A model generated the notes under the pieces. It saw nothing but the letters and a program-made list of their open reading frames with translations, was not told the origin of the DNA and did no database searches. Of a DNA stretch of 64,000 nt, positions 14,586 to 23,446 are shown one piece after another; position 1 is the stretch's first letter, and each line of letters opens with the position of its first letter. The stretch spans positions 186,001 to 250,000 of the forward strand of contig CAZOFT010000001.1 of NCBI GenBank assembly GCA_964579395.1, in the 5' to 3' direction. Both the position numbers and the translations under genes were made by a program. The stretch comes from JACOTV01 sp964579395. Lineage in GTDB: Bacteria > Patescibacteriota > Microgenomatia > UBA1406 > GWC2-37-13.

Positions 14586-15434
14586 ATGAAACCCCAATCA
14601 CGCATCGCTTCAATTCGAAGGACGGATCAATTGGTTCCACTTCTTTTGACTGTTGTTGTGTGTGGTGCACTCATTCTGACAACACGGATGTTGTTGGTGC
14701 TTCTGAACCTGTTTACTCCTCAAGACATTCTGCTTGAAATTCGTGCACAGGATGTGCTTGTCGGACTGACAATCTATTTGAAAACGTCAGTTGATTTTGC
14801 GCTTTTGATCGGCAATCTCATGTCCGCATATAACGGCATGAAGAACCGTATTGCTATAGAGATAGGCACTGCTGTCGGCAATGGTGCCGGCACGCTGATA
14901 ATCTTGACAATGTGGACTTTTTTTAAGGATATCGAAGTCTTACTGGCGCTCATGATCACCGTTGCCTCACTCGTATTATTTCGACTTGCAGAAGACGGAG
15001 TAGAGCATGCGCAAGAAGCAAAAATCAAAACCAAATGGCTTGCGAATGCACTTGCTCGCTATGCGTATGTCCTGGCGAAAGTAAACACCCTTCTTCGCCC
15101 TGTGTTGTCGCGAATTGTACCGCATGCCAGCATGAAACCCAAAACGGGCGCTGGCTTTCTCGGCTTGTTGGGCATATCCATGACTATTCCATTTATACTG
15201 GGACTTGACGATTTTGCCGGGTACGTACCACTGTTTAACATTGTTAATGTGTTTGGCTTTGCAACTGGCGTGTACATAGGACACATGATTTTGAATATTT
15301 TTTTGTTCCTCAGCCCAAATAAAACGATAAAGCTCGTCAAGAACCCTCTTATTTCCATCATCGGCTCCGTTGTCTTTGTTGGGTTGGCGATTTGGGGACT
15401 TCATGAAGCCTACAAAGTCCTCATGCATCATTAA
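14586..15434 (+). CDS. Polytopic membrane protein, unknown
   Basis: A 282-residue integral membrane protein with about seven hydrophobic segments. Two acidic residues sit inside hydrophobic stretches (KTSVDFALLIGNLM and LGLDDFAGYVPLF), and GTAVGNGAGT is a glycine-rich helix. The arrangement recalls small transporters of the LysE/TerC/CadD kind, which carry intramembrane Asp residues, but I cannot assign a family. A short AAGG lies 4 nt before the ATG. It follows rpsR by 19 nt and is probably co-transcribed with the ribosomal-protein operon. Confidence 0.6.
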   Translation: MKPQSRIASIRRTDQLVPLLLTVVVCGALILTTRMLLVLLNLFTPQDILLEIRAQDVLVGLTIYLKTSVDFALLIGNLMSAYNGMKNRIAIEIGTAVGNGAGTLIILTMWTFFKDIEVLLALMITVASLVLFRLAEDGVEHAQEAKIKTKWLANALARYAYVLAKVNTLLRPVLSRIVPHASMKPKTGAGFLGLLGISMTIPFILGLDDFAGYVPLFNIVNVFGFATGVYIGHMILNIFLFLSPNKTIKLVKNPLISIIGSVVFVGLAIWGLHEAYKVLMHH

Positions 15435-15460
15435 GCAGCACACACTACGACGAAACGCGC

Positions 15461-15466
15461 TATAAT
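15461..15466 (+). promoter_or_regulatory. -10 box of the 242-aa gene
   Basis: TATAAT, 6 nt before the ATG at 15473; leaderless transcript predicted. Confidence 0.65.
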
Positions 15467-15472
15467 GAGTAC

Positions 15473-16201
15473 ATGGCACAGTTTACTTTTACTCTCGATT
15501 CCGTCGGTGAATTGAAGGTGCAGACCGGACAGACGGTCGACTTCACCACACCTCTTGCCAACAGCACCCAGTCCAAAACCTACCGTATTCACGTCAGTAA
15601 ATTTTTAGGCATCGACCCCAAAGACATTTTTTTACATCTGCAAAAAGTGGTAGGGGAGAATGTTGAAAAAAACGAAGTCATTGCAACCAAAAAAACGACT
15701 TTCGGCCGCAAGCAGTACCAAAGCGAGTGGAGCGGCACCATACGGGAAATCAATCACAATGAAGGCGTGGTCATGATCGAGTCCAGCATGGAGGTGGATG
15801 ATGTTGCGCAGTGTTATTTCAAAGGAACAATCAAAGACATCACAGAAGACAAACAAGTCACCCTTGAGGTAAAAAAACACAAGTCGTTTCCGCTCAAATC
15901 TGCCGGACGAGGATTTGGCGGCGAGATCAAACATGCACCGGGACAGGATCAACTCGCATCCTATACCGCTGATGATGTGCGACACAAGGTCATCGTTGTC
16001 GACATGATCAAAGAAATAGATGCTATACGCCTCCAGGTACTGGATGAGGCCGGAACCGTGGTGCTCAACCAAACCACACCGGATATGCCGGATAACATCG
16101 CCCGTGTTCTGAACCTGAATGATTGGAATGAGATAACCGGCATTGATTTGCCATATTGCATTGTTGACGCAAAAAACGCTACAATACATTTTTATGAGTA
16201 A
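15473..16201 (+). CDS. Protein with a barrel-sandwich (lipoyl-like) region, 242 aa
   Basis: A soluble 242-residue protein. The first ~110 residues have the alternating strand-turn pattern of barrel-sandwich hybrid domains (VQTGQTVDFTTPLA, VGENVEKNEVIATKK, WSGTIREINHNEGVVMIE), like those of biotinyl/lipoyl carriers or membrane-fusion proteins, but there is no attachment lysine in an MKM or DKA context, so it is not a carrier. The function is unknown. Its last 8 bp overlap the S41 protease gene start (ATGAGTAA). Confidence 0.55.
   Translation: MAQFTFTLDSVGELKVQTGQTVDFTTPLANSTQSKTYRIHVSKFLGIDPKDIFLHLQKVVGENVEKNEVIATKKTTFGRKQYQSEWSGTIREINHNEGVVMIESSMEVDDVAQCYFKGTIKDITEDKQVTLEVKKHKSFPLKSAGRGFGGEIKHAPGQDQLASYTADDVRHKVIVVDMIKEIDAIRLQVLDEAGTVVLNQTTPDMPDNIARVLNLNDWNEITGIDLPYCIVDAKNATIHFYE
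16180..16185 (+). promoter_or_regulatory. -10 box of the S41 protease gene
   Basis: TACAAT, 8 nt before the ATG at 16194 and inside the end of the preceding gene. Confidence 0.45.
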
Positions 16202-17489
16202 TATTCAGTTCTCCGCAGACCCCAATCCTGCCACCAAAGAGGAAAAGAAAAAAGCACGCAGTGCCCACACTATGCTTATGGGTATCTTTGTCGGTGCGCT
16301 CATTTTTTTTGTAGGATTTAAAGTCGGACAACTGCAACCGACTGAAAAGCGCGACAGTATCGCGCAAAAACTTCAGCAACTTGATCCGTCTATCTCAAAA
16401 TCAGAAGGCTTTGATGCCGCTCTCTACAACCAGGTAATCAGTGAACTGAATACCAAATATGTCGACAAATCCAAGCTCGATGCAAAAAAACAGTTCTATG
16501 GTGCGCTCAAAGGCATTGTCGCCTCGGTGGGAGACCCCTACACGTTTTTCCTGACGCCCGATGAAAACAAGCAATCAAAAGACGATTTGGGTGGTCGGTT
16601 TGAAGGAATCGGCGCACAACTCGGGCTCCAAAATAACGCAATTGTGATTATCGCTCCTTTGAAAAACTCACCCGCCTCACAAGCCGGCGTACAAGCAGGA
16701 GACTATATCCTTAAAGTAGACGGGGAAGAGACAAAAGGGTGGACCTTGGCACAGGCTGTCAGCAAGATCCGCGGTAAAGGCGGCACCGATGTGAAGCTGA
16801 CGTTGTTTCGCGAGCCGAGCAAGCAGTTTGATGTAAATATCACCCGCGACACTATTCAGGTAGATTCAGTTGAGACCACCTATGAGACAGCGGACGGTAA
16901 AAAAGTGGCAATTGTCAAAGTGAATCAGTTTGGTGAAACCACCAATGCCGAATGGGATAAAGCTATAGATGATGTGTCAGCTCGCTATGCATCAGGTGAA
17001 ATCACCGGTATGGTTGTCGATATGCGCGGTAATCCCGGAGGATTTTTGGACAGCGCCGTGTACTTGGCCGGCGAATTTATCCCACGCGGCAAGCTCGTCG
17101 TGAAGCAAGAATCAACAACGGCAGGGAATCGAAGCTACACCGTCGACCGACAAGGAAGACTGATGGATATTCCGCTGTCAGTTCTTATTGATCGCGGTTC
17201 AGCCTCTGCAGCCGAGATCTTCTCCGGTGCAATGCGAGATCACGCTCGCGCCCAGCTGGTCGGGGAAAAATCCTTCGGTAAGGGGTCTGTGCAAGAAGCC
17301 GAAGACCTCAAAGACGGCGCAGGCCTCCATGTCACAATCGCCAAATGGATTCTTCCCAAGGGCGACTGGATCCACGGCAAAGGTATTAAGCCCTCATTTG
17401 TCGTCGAAAACACTTTGGAAGAGGGCAACACTATGGAGCGATCTGATGATAAGCAACTAGATAAAGCAATTGAGCTTGTCACCAAATAA
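16194..17489 (+). CDS. C-terminal processing protease, S41 family
   Basis: A 431-residue membrane-anchored protease. Order: cytoplasmic N-terminus, one membrane helix (about residues 30-50), a PDZ domain (SPASQAGVQAGDYILKVDGEE) and the S41 catalytic domain with the Ser-Lys dyad in RGSASAAEIFSGA and GEKSFGKGSVQ. It cleaves proteins at their C-termini outside the cytoplasm, as CtpA/Prc does. The start at 16194 (MSNIQFSADP) is preceded by a TACAAT box. The HtrA-like protease follows, so two envelope quality-control proteases are side by side. Confidence 0.92.
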   Translation: MSNIQFSADPNPATKEEKKKARSAHTMLMGIFVGALIFFVGFKVGQLQPTEKRDSIAQKLQQLDPSISKSEGFDAALYNQVISELNTKYVDKSKLDAKKQFYGALKGIVASVGDPYTFFLTPDENKQSKDDLGGRFEGIGAQLGLQNNAIVIIAPLKNSPASQAGVQAGDYILKVDGEETKGWTLAQAVSKIRGKGGTDVKLTLFREPSKQFDVNITRDTIQVDSVETTYETADGKKVAIVKVNQFGETTNAEWDKAIDDVSARYASGEITGMVVDMRGNPGGFLDSAVYLAGEFIPRGKLVVKQESTTAGNRSYTVDRQGRLMDIPLSVLIDRGSASAAEIFSGAMRDHARAQLVGEKSFGKGSVQEAEDLKDGAGLHVTIAKWILPKGDWIHGKGIKPSFVVENTLEEGNTMERSDDKQLDKAIELVTK

Positions 17490-17532
17490 CGCGAATCCAC
17501 ATCGTTTTCAGCGATTCGCAAGCCGCATAACG

Positions 17533-17538
17533 TATAGT
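17533..17538 (+). promoter_or_regulatory. -10 box of the HtrA-like gene
   Basis: TATAGT, 9 nt before the ATG at 17548. Confidence 0.5.
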
Positions 17539-17547
17539 AACGTCGAT

Positions 17548-18705
17548 ATGAAGAGACTGGCCGCCGTACTCGGAATCCTGCTTATTGCGCTTTTTTTGTA
17601 TCGTCTTGGACATGTGTCCAATCTCGGATCACTCACTTCGCGCATCGTCAATCAATCAGGGAAACAACTGACTGATGACATCTCCACAAATACTGTTTTT
17701 GACGAAGAATCAACCATCACACGCGTCGTTGAAAAAGCATTGCCAGGTGTCGTAACTATTGAAATTCATACCACTACACAAACACAAGATCAGATCACCC
17801 TTGATCCGTTTAATCCGTTTGGCGGATTTCGTCGTATTCCCGGCGAGTCACGTGACATTGAGCAAAATATCGGCAGCGGCTTTATCGTCACAAAAGACGG
17901 GCTTATCATAACCAACAAACACGTGGTTTCAGACACCCAGGCCACCTATCAGGTCATTGCATCTGATGACAAAAAGTATGCCGTCGACAAAATCTACCGT
18001 GATCCGTTAAACGATCTGGCAATACTCAAAATCAAAGCAGAAAGCCTACAGGCCTTGACCTTGGGTGATTCTTCCAAACTCAAACTCGGCCAGACAGCTG
18101 TGGCAATCGGTACACCACTGGGGGAGTTTACCAACACCGTTACCTCAGGTATCGTGTCAGGATTAGGTCGCGGAATTACAGCAGGCTCTCCGTATGAGGG
18201 ATATGTGGAGCGGCTCGACAACGTTATTCAGACTGATGCGGCAATCAGTCCAGGCAATAGCGGCGGACCGCTGCTTAACAGTGCCGGGCAGGTGATCGGG
18301 GTCAATACCGCCGTCTCCTCACAGGGTCAAAATATCGGATTTGCAATCCCTTCAAATGTGGTGCGCGAACTGATTGATGGATTCAATAAGCGAGGCGGCA
18401 CGTTTGAGCGACCATATCTGGGCGTGCGCTACAAAATGCTCTCCAAAAATCTGGCAGTTCAAAATGATGTCGTTGAAGGCGCGTATGTGGTTGAGGTAAT
18501 CCCGGAATCTCCTGCTGCCAAAGCGGGATTGCAGGCAAATGACATCATAACCAGCTTCGACGGCAAAAAAGTATCAGGAGATGACGAGCAAACACTCGCC
18601 AAGCAAATCATTGAGAAAAAAGTGGGGGAACAGGTTGCACTTGAGTATTGGCGAAGCGGCAAATCTCAAACTGCCACGGTCACGCTTGAAAAGTCTGACG
18701 AATAA
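17548..18705 (+). CDS. HtrA/Deg-family serine protease
   Basis: A 385-residue trypsin-like protease with an N-terminal membrane anchor (LAAVLGILLIALFLY). The catalytic triad is visible: His125 in TNKHVV, Asp156 in LNDLAIL and Ser238 in GNSGGPL. A single PDZ domain follows (about residues 290-380, SPAAKAGLQANDIITSFDG). The family degrades or refolds damaged envelope proteins. The start at 17548 (MKRLAAVLG) gives a proper signal anchor and has a TATAGT box upstream; a longer frame overlaps the previous gene. Confidence 0.93.
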   Translation: MKRLAAVLGILLIALFLYRLGHVSNLGSLTSRIVNQSGKQLTDDISTNTVFDEESTITRVVEKALPGVVTIEIHTTTQTQDQITLDPFNPFGGFRRIPGESRDIEQNIGSGFIVTKDGLIITNKHVVSDTQATYQVIASDDKKYAVDKIYRDPLNDLAILKIKAESLQALTLGDSSKLKLGQTAVAIGTPLGEFTNTVTSGIVSGLGRGITAGSPYEGYVERLDNVIQTDAAISPGNSGGPLLNSAGQVIGVNTAVSSQGQNIGFAIPSNVVRELIDGFNKRGGTFERPYLGVRYKMLSKNLAVQNDVVEGAYVVEVIPESPAAKAGLQANDIITSFDGKKVSGDDEQTLAKQIIEKKVGEQVALEYWRSGKSQTATVTLEKSDE

Positions 18706-18723
18706 TCCTACACTGTGCGTAGT

Positions 18724-19380
18724 ATGCAAGCACAAAACCAAGAAGAAGTACAAGCATATATTCAATCACTTCGCAAAAAAGGTCGAACAGACGATTATAT
18801 AGTGAGCCGCTTGGTGGCCGGTGGCTGGTCTACAAATCAGGCTGTCATAGCCCTTTATCCGGAAGACCCGGCTCCTCCCGGACATGCGCAGCAAGCTCAT
18901 CATGGCATGTGGGAAGGATTTGAGCATGTATTGCTGTTTTTAAGCCTATACGTGATGGCGGGAGCAACGGGCACCATCCTGCACGCACTTGTAGATCGTT
19001 TTCTTCCGTCGGTTGAAATCAACTCGTACTATAACAGCGTCGGTATTGCGAACACAATCCGCACAGCAGTCGCCGCAATCATCGTGTCATTTCCGCTGTT
19101 TTCCTATTTTTATCTCGATATTGCCCGTCGCATCGGGCGCTATCCCGCCATTCGGGAAATGCGCGCCCGCAAGCTCTTTATTTATCTGACGTTGATCGGC
19201 GCCTTTATCTGGGGCATGGTCAAGGTATCAACCTTTTTGTATGAAATGCTCGGCGGAAATGTGACATATAACTTTGTTGCGCACACGCTCGTCACACTTG
19301 CAATCGTCACACTCATTTTTATCCGTTACCTTGTTGAAGTCCAAGAAGACCGTAGACAAGCTGCAGAAGCACAAGGATGA
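18724..19380 (+). CDS. DUF5671-like membrane protein, 218 aa
   Basis: The first ~60 residues are soluble and helical (QEEVQAYIQSLRKKGRTDDYIVSRLVAGGWS), with the look of a UBA- or SHOCT-like helical module, followed by four hydrophobic segments. The overall pattern matches the DUF5671 proteins common in Patescibacteria; the function is unknown. TACACT lies 9 nt before the ATG at 18724. It overlaps the next gene by 4 bp. Confidence 0.6.
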   Translation: MQAQNQEEVQAYIQSLRKKGRTDDYIVSRLVAGGWSTNQAVIALYPEDPAPPGHAQQAHHGMWEGFEHVLLFLSLYVMAGATGTILHALVDRFLPSVEINSYYNSVGIANTIRTAVAAIIVSFPLFSYFYLDIARRIGRYPAIREMRARKLFIYLTLIGAFIWGMVKVSTFLYEMLGGNVTYNFVAHTLVTLAIVTLIFIRYLVEVQEDRRQAAEAQG

Positions 19381-19838
19381 ACAAGCATACTATCGGAATC
19401 ACTGCACTCGGCATCTTTCTCGCTGTAGTGTGTATATTTTCACTCACCCAGATCAATAGCCCTGTGACTCAACGCAACATCAATCTGGACGAAAATCGCA
19501 TTCGTGACTTTCAGGAAATTGAGTACATGATGGAAAATCACGTAAGAAAAACGGGGAGTTTACCGCCCACTTTAGAAGCGCTCGATGTGACTCCTCGAAC
19601 CACTGAGGAAGCAAAAGATATTTTGACTGATCCCGTCAGCAAGGTATTGTATGACTATGAACCCATTGCCGCAACCACGTATCAGCTTTGCACAACATTT
19701 GCGACTGACTCTGCCGCATCAGAAGATGGGCAAGTAAGTATCAAGGTCAACACGCGATTTGAACATGCATACGGGTACGACTGTGTGCAACTGACTCTCT
19801 CAAAAGATATTCTCAGCCCAACTCCCTCAGGGCGTTAA
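19377..19838 (+). CDS. Membrane-anchored small protein, 153 aa
   Basis: A 153-residue protein with one N-terminal membrane helix (IGITALGIFLAVVCIFSLTQI) and a soluble domain. The domain contains two cysteines (LCTTFA and YDCVQL) that could form a disulfide, and a pattern (IRDFQEIEYMMENHVRKTGSLPPTLEAL) reminiscent of the stem and loop of pilin or GspG-like proteins, but no prepilin cleavage motif is seen. It starts within the stop of the previous gene (ATGA) and converges on apbE, the stop codons sharing TTAA. Confidence 0.55.
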   Translation: MNKHTIGITALGIFLAVVCIFSLTQINSPVTQRNINLDENRIRDFQEIEYMMENHVRKTGSLPPTLEALDVTPRTTEEAKDILTDPVSKVLYDYEPIAATTYQLCTTFATDSAASEDGQVSIKVNTRFEHAYGYDCVQLTLSKDILSPTPSGR

Positions 19839-20710
19839 AAAAGCGCTTCCCGAAAGGGACCGGTGGCGTCAATCTGTAGTCGATCATTGATACGCGTATA
19901 GTCAAATCTATACTTCTTCAAAAGCACCGTGGGCTCAACCAAAAACAGCGCCGTAGCCAATGCATCCGCCAGCATTGTTGAGTCAGCGAGGACCCACGAT
20001 GCAATTATTCCCTCGCTCGGTGCAGCGGTGTGTGGATTTATGATATGGTGGAGCCCACCACCCCAAGTGCGACGATTGACAGAAGAACCACACAGTGATC
20101 GATCGCACATCTCCAACACACCGATTACCTGTTTTATGTCATTTGGGTGCTCAAGTCCGATTCGCAGCGGACGATCAGCAGGACGACGGATACACATGTC
20201 AGAGCCTGCATCCACGACACAGTATGTTGCGCCAAACTCATGTATACGCCGAGCTACCAAATCAACAATATGGCCTTTGCCCGCTGCACCCACATCCAAC
20301 AAAAGAGGAATCTGTGTCGTAAGCGCTTGATCCTTATAGGATGCAACATTTGGCCACCGGTGCGGCACTACAGGTATTTGTTTTTGTTTTAACACATACG
20401 CCGCATCATACCCCAAATCATCCAAAATCTGCCCTACAAGGGGAGTAAACACACCATCAGTCAGCTCATACAAGGAGTTGTAGAGCGCAAACAGTTCATC
20501 AGCATAGGGTGGGAATCGATACGTGCCAGGAGTGTGGAAAATACGATCTATCAAGGACCCTTCAACAAAGCGGGAGAATACCCGATCATACGCAACGATA
20601 TCATCGGTGATCTGCTGTTTTTGCGCATCAGTAAGCGGTATATCAGCATCAATCTGCCACTGCGTACCGATGGCATTGAGTACCCAGGTATCTGGTGACG
20701 ATTGAGACAT
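19835..20710 (-). CDS. apbE: FAD:protein FMN transferase
   Basis: A 291-residue ApbE. Typical motifs are the N-terminal AYDRVFSRFVEGSLIDRI, the central DVGAAGKGHIVDLVARRI and the C-terminal MLADALATALFLV segment that binds the metal. The enzyme splits FAD and attaches FMN to a threonine of a target protein. No signal peptide or lipobox is visible, and it is shorter than the exported forms. It starts 3 nt after the stop of the FMN-binding protein gene, which is its obvious substrate. Confidence 0.92.
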   Translation of the reverse strand: MSQSSPDTWVLNAIGTQWQIDADIPLTDAQKQQITDDIVAYDRVFSRFVEGSLIDRIFHTPGTYRFPPYADELFALYNSLYELTDGVFTPLVGQILDDLGYDAAYVLKQKQIPVVPHRWPNVASYKDQALTTQIPLLLDVGAAGKGHIVDLVARRIHEFGATYCVVDAGSDMCIRRPADRPLRIGLEHPNDIKQVIGVLEMCDRSLCGSSVNRRTWGGGLHHIINPHTAAPSEGIIASWVLADSTMLADALATALFLVEPTVLLKKYRFDYTRINDRLQIDATGPFREALF

Positions 20711-20713
20711 GAC

Positions 20714-21256
20714 TTAGGATGCTGCGGCTTCTTGCTTTATTTGCTCGACTGCGTCATTAAAGCCTTTTGGTGTAAGTGATGATCCTGCTACTTTATCAAG
20801 AACCACCTCATCAAGGCTTTTTCCGACAACCAAGGATTTATAGTTTTCGATAAACACGCCCTGCATGGCGACTGACTTTGGATTCGTTGCCTTGGAAACT
20901 GATTCTGTATCGGTAATCTTGCCACCCTCAATAGTGATAGTGACATCAATTTCTTCCTCACCTGCGGGAGAAGTATAGGTTCCCGTTGCTTCATAGGTGC
21001 CATCTTTATATTCGCTTTCTTTCATCATGGAAGTATCTTCCATCATTGCATCTCCTTTTGCAGTGTCTTTCATCATCGCATCAGTAGGCTGAGCTTGTGC
21101 AGTTGCGGCCGCTTCTTCTTTGGGAAGCTGTGCCATTTCCTTTTGCGAATTACTGTTTATATACCACATTGCACCCGCGGCAATAATAACTGCTGCACCG
21201 AGTGCGAGCATACTCATCGGCAGCCCTTTGTTTCCTGATGTTGTTCCTTGATCCAT
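20714..21256 (-). CDS. Membrane-anchored FMN-binding domain protein
   Basis: A 180-residue protein: N-terminal membrane helix (about residues 13-33), an Ala/Gln/Met-rich linker with MM-x-D repeats (residues 58-80), and an FMN_bind domain (about 82-176). The flavinylation motif D154-K-V-A-G-S-S-L-T162 corresponds to the D-x3-G-A-T-x-T pattern of NqrC/RnfG-type proteins, with Thr162 the likely FMN attachment site. The domain would face outside the cell. The gene lies directly before apbE. It likely acts as an extracytosolic one-electron carrier; the donor is not in this window. Confidence 0.88.
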   Translation of the reverse strand: MDQGTTSGNKGLPMSMLALGAAVIIAAGAMWYINSNSQKEMAQLPKEEAAATAQAQPTDAMMKDTAKGDAMMEDTSMMKESEYKDGTYEATGTYTSPAGEEEIDVTITIEGGKITDTESVSKATNPKSVAMQGVFIENYKSLVVGKSLDEVVLDKVAGSSLTPKGFNDAVEQIKQEAAAS

Positions 21257-21422
21257 GATGATAAAAAACGGAAATTAAATAATGGATTTCACGTCATTGT
21301 AGCGCATTTACGCAGAACTAACAACGACAAAACTATATGAAGTATAGTGCGCGATACTGAACGAGAGCTGAACATGAGACTGAACACTAGACAAAATACT
21401 TGTCTTTACTAAAGCGCTGTAG

Positions 21423-21428
21423 TAAAAT
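21423..21428 (+). promoter_or_regulatory. -10 box of the TrpR-like gene
   Basis: TAAAAT, 5 nt before the ATG at 21434. Confidence 0.4.
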
Positions 21429-21433
21429 AAAGC

Positions 21434-21730
21434 ATGGGAATGAAAAACATGTGGAAAAACGAGGCAACAAACGCCCTGTTTGACACGATATTACAGCTGA
21501 GAACTCGCCAAGAAGCGCAGGAGTATTTTCGTGATCTTTTGACAGAAGAGGAAATACTCGAATTTGCCAATCGTTGGCAAGTGGCCTGCATGCTCTCAGA
21601 CGGCGTGTCATATTCAAAAATAGAGCGGGAAACCGGCACCAGTTCGACCACAATCGCTCGTATCTCAAAGTGGCTTAAAGCAGGGATGGGCGGATATCAG
21701 CGGATGATCGGTCGCCGGCAAACCACATAA
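21434..21730 (+). CDS. TrpR-like YerC/YecD family DNA-binding protein
   Basis: A 98-residue helical protein. The helix-turn-helix is in the second half (MLSDGVSYSKIERETGTSSTTIARISKWLKAG), preceded by the dimerisation helices with LTEEEILEFANRWQ, as in the YerC/YecD relatives of the Trp repressor. The target is unknown. It lies 24 nt upstream of hisS, so control of histidyl-tRNA synthetase or of its own operon is possible. Confidence 0.85.
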   Translation: MGMKNMWKNEATNALFDTILQLRTRQEAQEYFRDLLTEEEILEFANRWQVACMLSDGVSYSKIERETGTSSTTIARISKWLKAGMGGYQRMIGRRQTT

Positions 21731-21736
21731 GATTGC

Positions 21737-21742
21737 TATAAT
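21737..21742 (+). promoter_or_regulatory. -10 box of hisS
   Basis: TATAAT, 12 nt before the ATG at 21755, giving a leader of only about 5 nt. Confidence 0.55.
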
Positions 21743-21754
21743 GAACATATACCT

Positions 21755-22993
21755 ATGAACACACCGCAAACACTCAAAGGATTTCGCGACTTTGTCGGAT
21801 GCGATGCAAAAGCCCGTGCCTGGGTGTCTGCTCGCATGCGCGGCGTGTTTGAGCGCTATGGGTTTGAGCCTTTGGAAACGCCGGCTCTTGAATATGAAGA
21901 ACTGCTTTTGGGCAAATACGGCACTGAGGCAGAAAAGCTCGTATATCGCTTTACTGACAATGGTGATCGACGCGTGGCAATGCGCTACGATCAGACGGTA
22001 CCGATGGCACGGGTGATCGCAACCAATCTGCAACAGCTGACCATGCCGTATAAGCGATATCAGATCCAGCCGGTCTGGCGTGCTGACAAACCACAGCGAG
22101 GACGATATCGTGAATTTATGCAGTGCGATGGCGACATCATCGGCACCGACTCCGCACTCGCTGACGCCGAAATCATTGCGTTGTTTTATGCAATCTACAA
22201 AGAACTCGGCGTGGCCGATCTGGAGATCAAACTCAATGACCGCCAGGTTCTGATCGAGACTATTCAGGCACAAGGCGTCTTGGACGACATGATTTTTAGC
22301 GTTATTCAAACAATCGACAAACTCGACAAGATCACAGAACAGGAAGTCGTTGCTGAGCTTGTGGGTCGCGGTATGCCTGAGGCAAATGCTACAGCGCTGT
22401 TAAGCACACTTGCAGAAGCAGAGCCCAGCAAACGCCTGGCAGAAATCATGCAGATCGCCCAAACACTTGGCGTGCCGAAGCAGGTACTGCAGTTTACACC
22501 GACGCTCGCTCGAGGATTAGACTACTATACCGGCCTCATCTTTGAAGGAAGTATAAAAGAATACAGCGTTGGCTCTGTCGGTGGGGGAGGACGTTATAAT
22601 AATTTGATCAATGACTTGGCAGGTATTGACGCGCCTGCTGTTGGATTTGGGATCGGATTTGACCGCACAGTTGAGGCACTTGAGGCACTCAATCTGCTGC
22701 CGACATTTGCCACAGGAGCACAAGTGGTTGTATGTTACTTTGATGAAACAAAAGCAGATGCTCTGTCTGTTGCTGCTCAGCTTCGCGACGCACAAATTGA
22801 CACCGCTCTTTACATGGGGCAGTCGCTGAAAATGGACAAACAGTTAAAGTACGCTGACAAAGTCGGCGCGCGATATGCAGTGATTCTGGGTGAGGACGAG
22901 ATGCAAAAGCAATGCGTGATCGTCAAAGATCTTCAAAAGAAGTCTCAGCGAGAAGTAGCACTTGACAAGCTGATTAGCATACTAGCATCGTAG
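21755..22993 (+). CDS. hisS: Histidine--tRNA ligase
   Basis: A 412-residue class II synthetase. Motif 2 is in RYQIQPVWRADKPQRGRYREFMQCDGDIIG, the histidine-specific loops are in LARGLDYYTGLIFE and GGGGRYNNLI, and motif 3 is in GFGIGFDRTVEAL. The C-terminal anticodon-binding domain follows from about residue 325. It charges tRNA-His. Its own -10 box sits 12 nt upstream of the ATG, so no leader for a T-box exists. Confidence 0.96.
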   Translation: MNTPQTLKGFRDFVGCDAKARAWVSARMRGVFERYGFEPLETPALEYEELLLGKYGTEAEKLVYRFTDNGDRRVAMRYDQTVPMARVIATNLQQLTMPYKRYQIQPVWRADKPQRGRYREFMQCDGDIIGTDSALADAEIIALFYAIYKELGVADLEIKLNDRQVLIETIQAQGVLDDMIFSVIQTIDKLDKITEQEVVAELVGRGMPEANATALLSTLAEAEPSKRLAEIMQIAQTLGVPKQVLQFTPTLARGLDYYTGLIFEGSIKEYSVGSVGGGGRYNNLINDLAGIDAPAVGFGIGFDRTVEALEALNLLPTFATGAQVVVCYFDETKADALSVAAQLRDAQIDTALYMGQSLKMDKQLKYADKVGARYAVILGEDEMQKQCVIVKDLQKKSQREVALDKLISILAS

Positions 22994-23022
22994 AGTCGTA
23001 GTTTGTAGTATCAAACAGTACA

Positions 23023-23385
23023 ATGACCGATAAAATTTCCTCCTACAAGGATTTACACATTTGGCAGCGAGCTATCCAATTGGTGGTAGTGATTTACAAG
23101 CTATGTGACACACTACCTACGTCTGAGCAGTATGGATTGTGCTCACAAATGAAACGCGCTTCAGTATCAATTCCTTCAAATATTGCGGAGGGGAGTAGAA
23201 GAAATACAAAAGCAGATTTTTATCATTTTCTCACTATAGCCTATGGATCTGGCGCAGAATTGGAAACTCAATTAGAGATTGTGCGTCAGCTCAACATGAC
23301 TGACTCAAGCCTAATGGCAGACGCGGAACAGGCGCTTGATGTGCTGATGAAAATGTTGAACAAATTTCGGTACTCTTTGAAATAG
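23023..23385 (+). CDS. Four-helix-bundle protein (IVS/bAvd-like)
   Basis: A 120-residue protein with the hallmark sequence of the 23S rRNA intervening-sequence / bAvd-like four-helix family: SYKDLHIWQRAIQLVVVIY, SQMKRASVSIPSNIAEGS and FLTIAYGSGAELETQL. These proteins form pentameric barrels and are scattered through Patescibacteria genomes; their role outside diversity-generating retroelements is unknown. No reverse transcriptase or rRNA gene is nearby. A short inverted repeat GTTTG/CAAAC precedes the ATG. Confidence 0.88.
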   Translation: MTDKISSYKDLHIWQRAIQLVVVIYKLCDTLPTSEQYGLCSQMKRASVSIPSNIAEGSRRNTKADFYHFLTIAYGSGAELETQLEIVRQLNMTDSSLMADAEQALDVLMKMLNKFRYSLK

Positions 23386-23391
23386 GGTATA
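23386..23391 (+). promoter_or_regulatory. -10 box before prfA
   Basis: TATAAT at the end of the four-helix gene, about 55 nt before the chosen start of prfA. Coordinates are approximate by one or two bases. Confidence 0.4.
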
Positions 23392-23446
23392 ATTGCCCGT
23401 TCCGACTACGACACAACGACTCTGGTCATCAAACCACACAATCACT

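Noticed and set aside
15632..16189. Long minus-strand open frame opposite the 242-aa gene
   Set aside because: It lies fully within a gene with a clear promoter, start and overlap to the next gene, and its translation is Cys/His/Ile-rich noise.
21737..21755. T-box or other riboswitch before hisS
   Set aside because: The -10 box is 12 nt from the ATG, so the mRNA has practically no leader.
23023..23385. Diversity-generating retroelement suggested by the bAvd-like four-helix protein
   Set aside because: No reverse transcriptase, template repeat or variable repeat is seen within the window around it.
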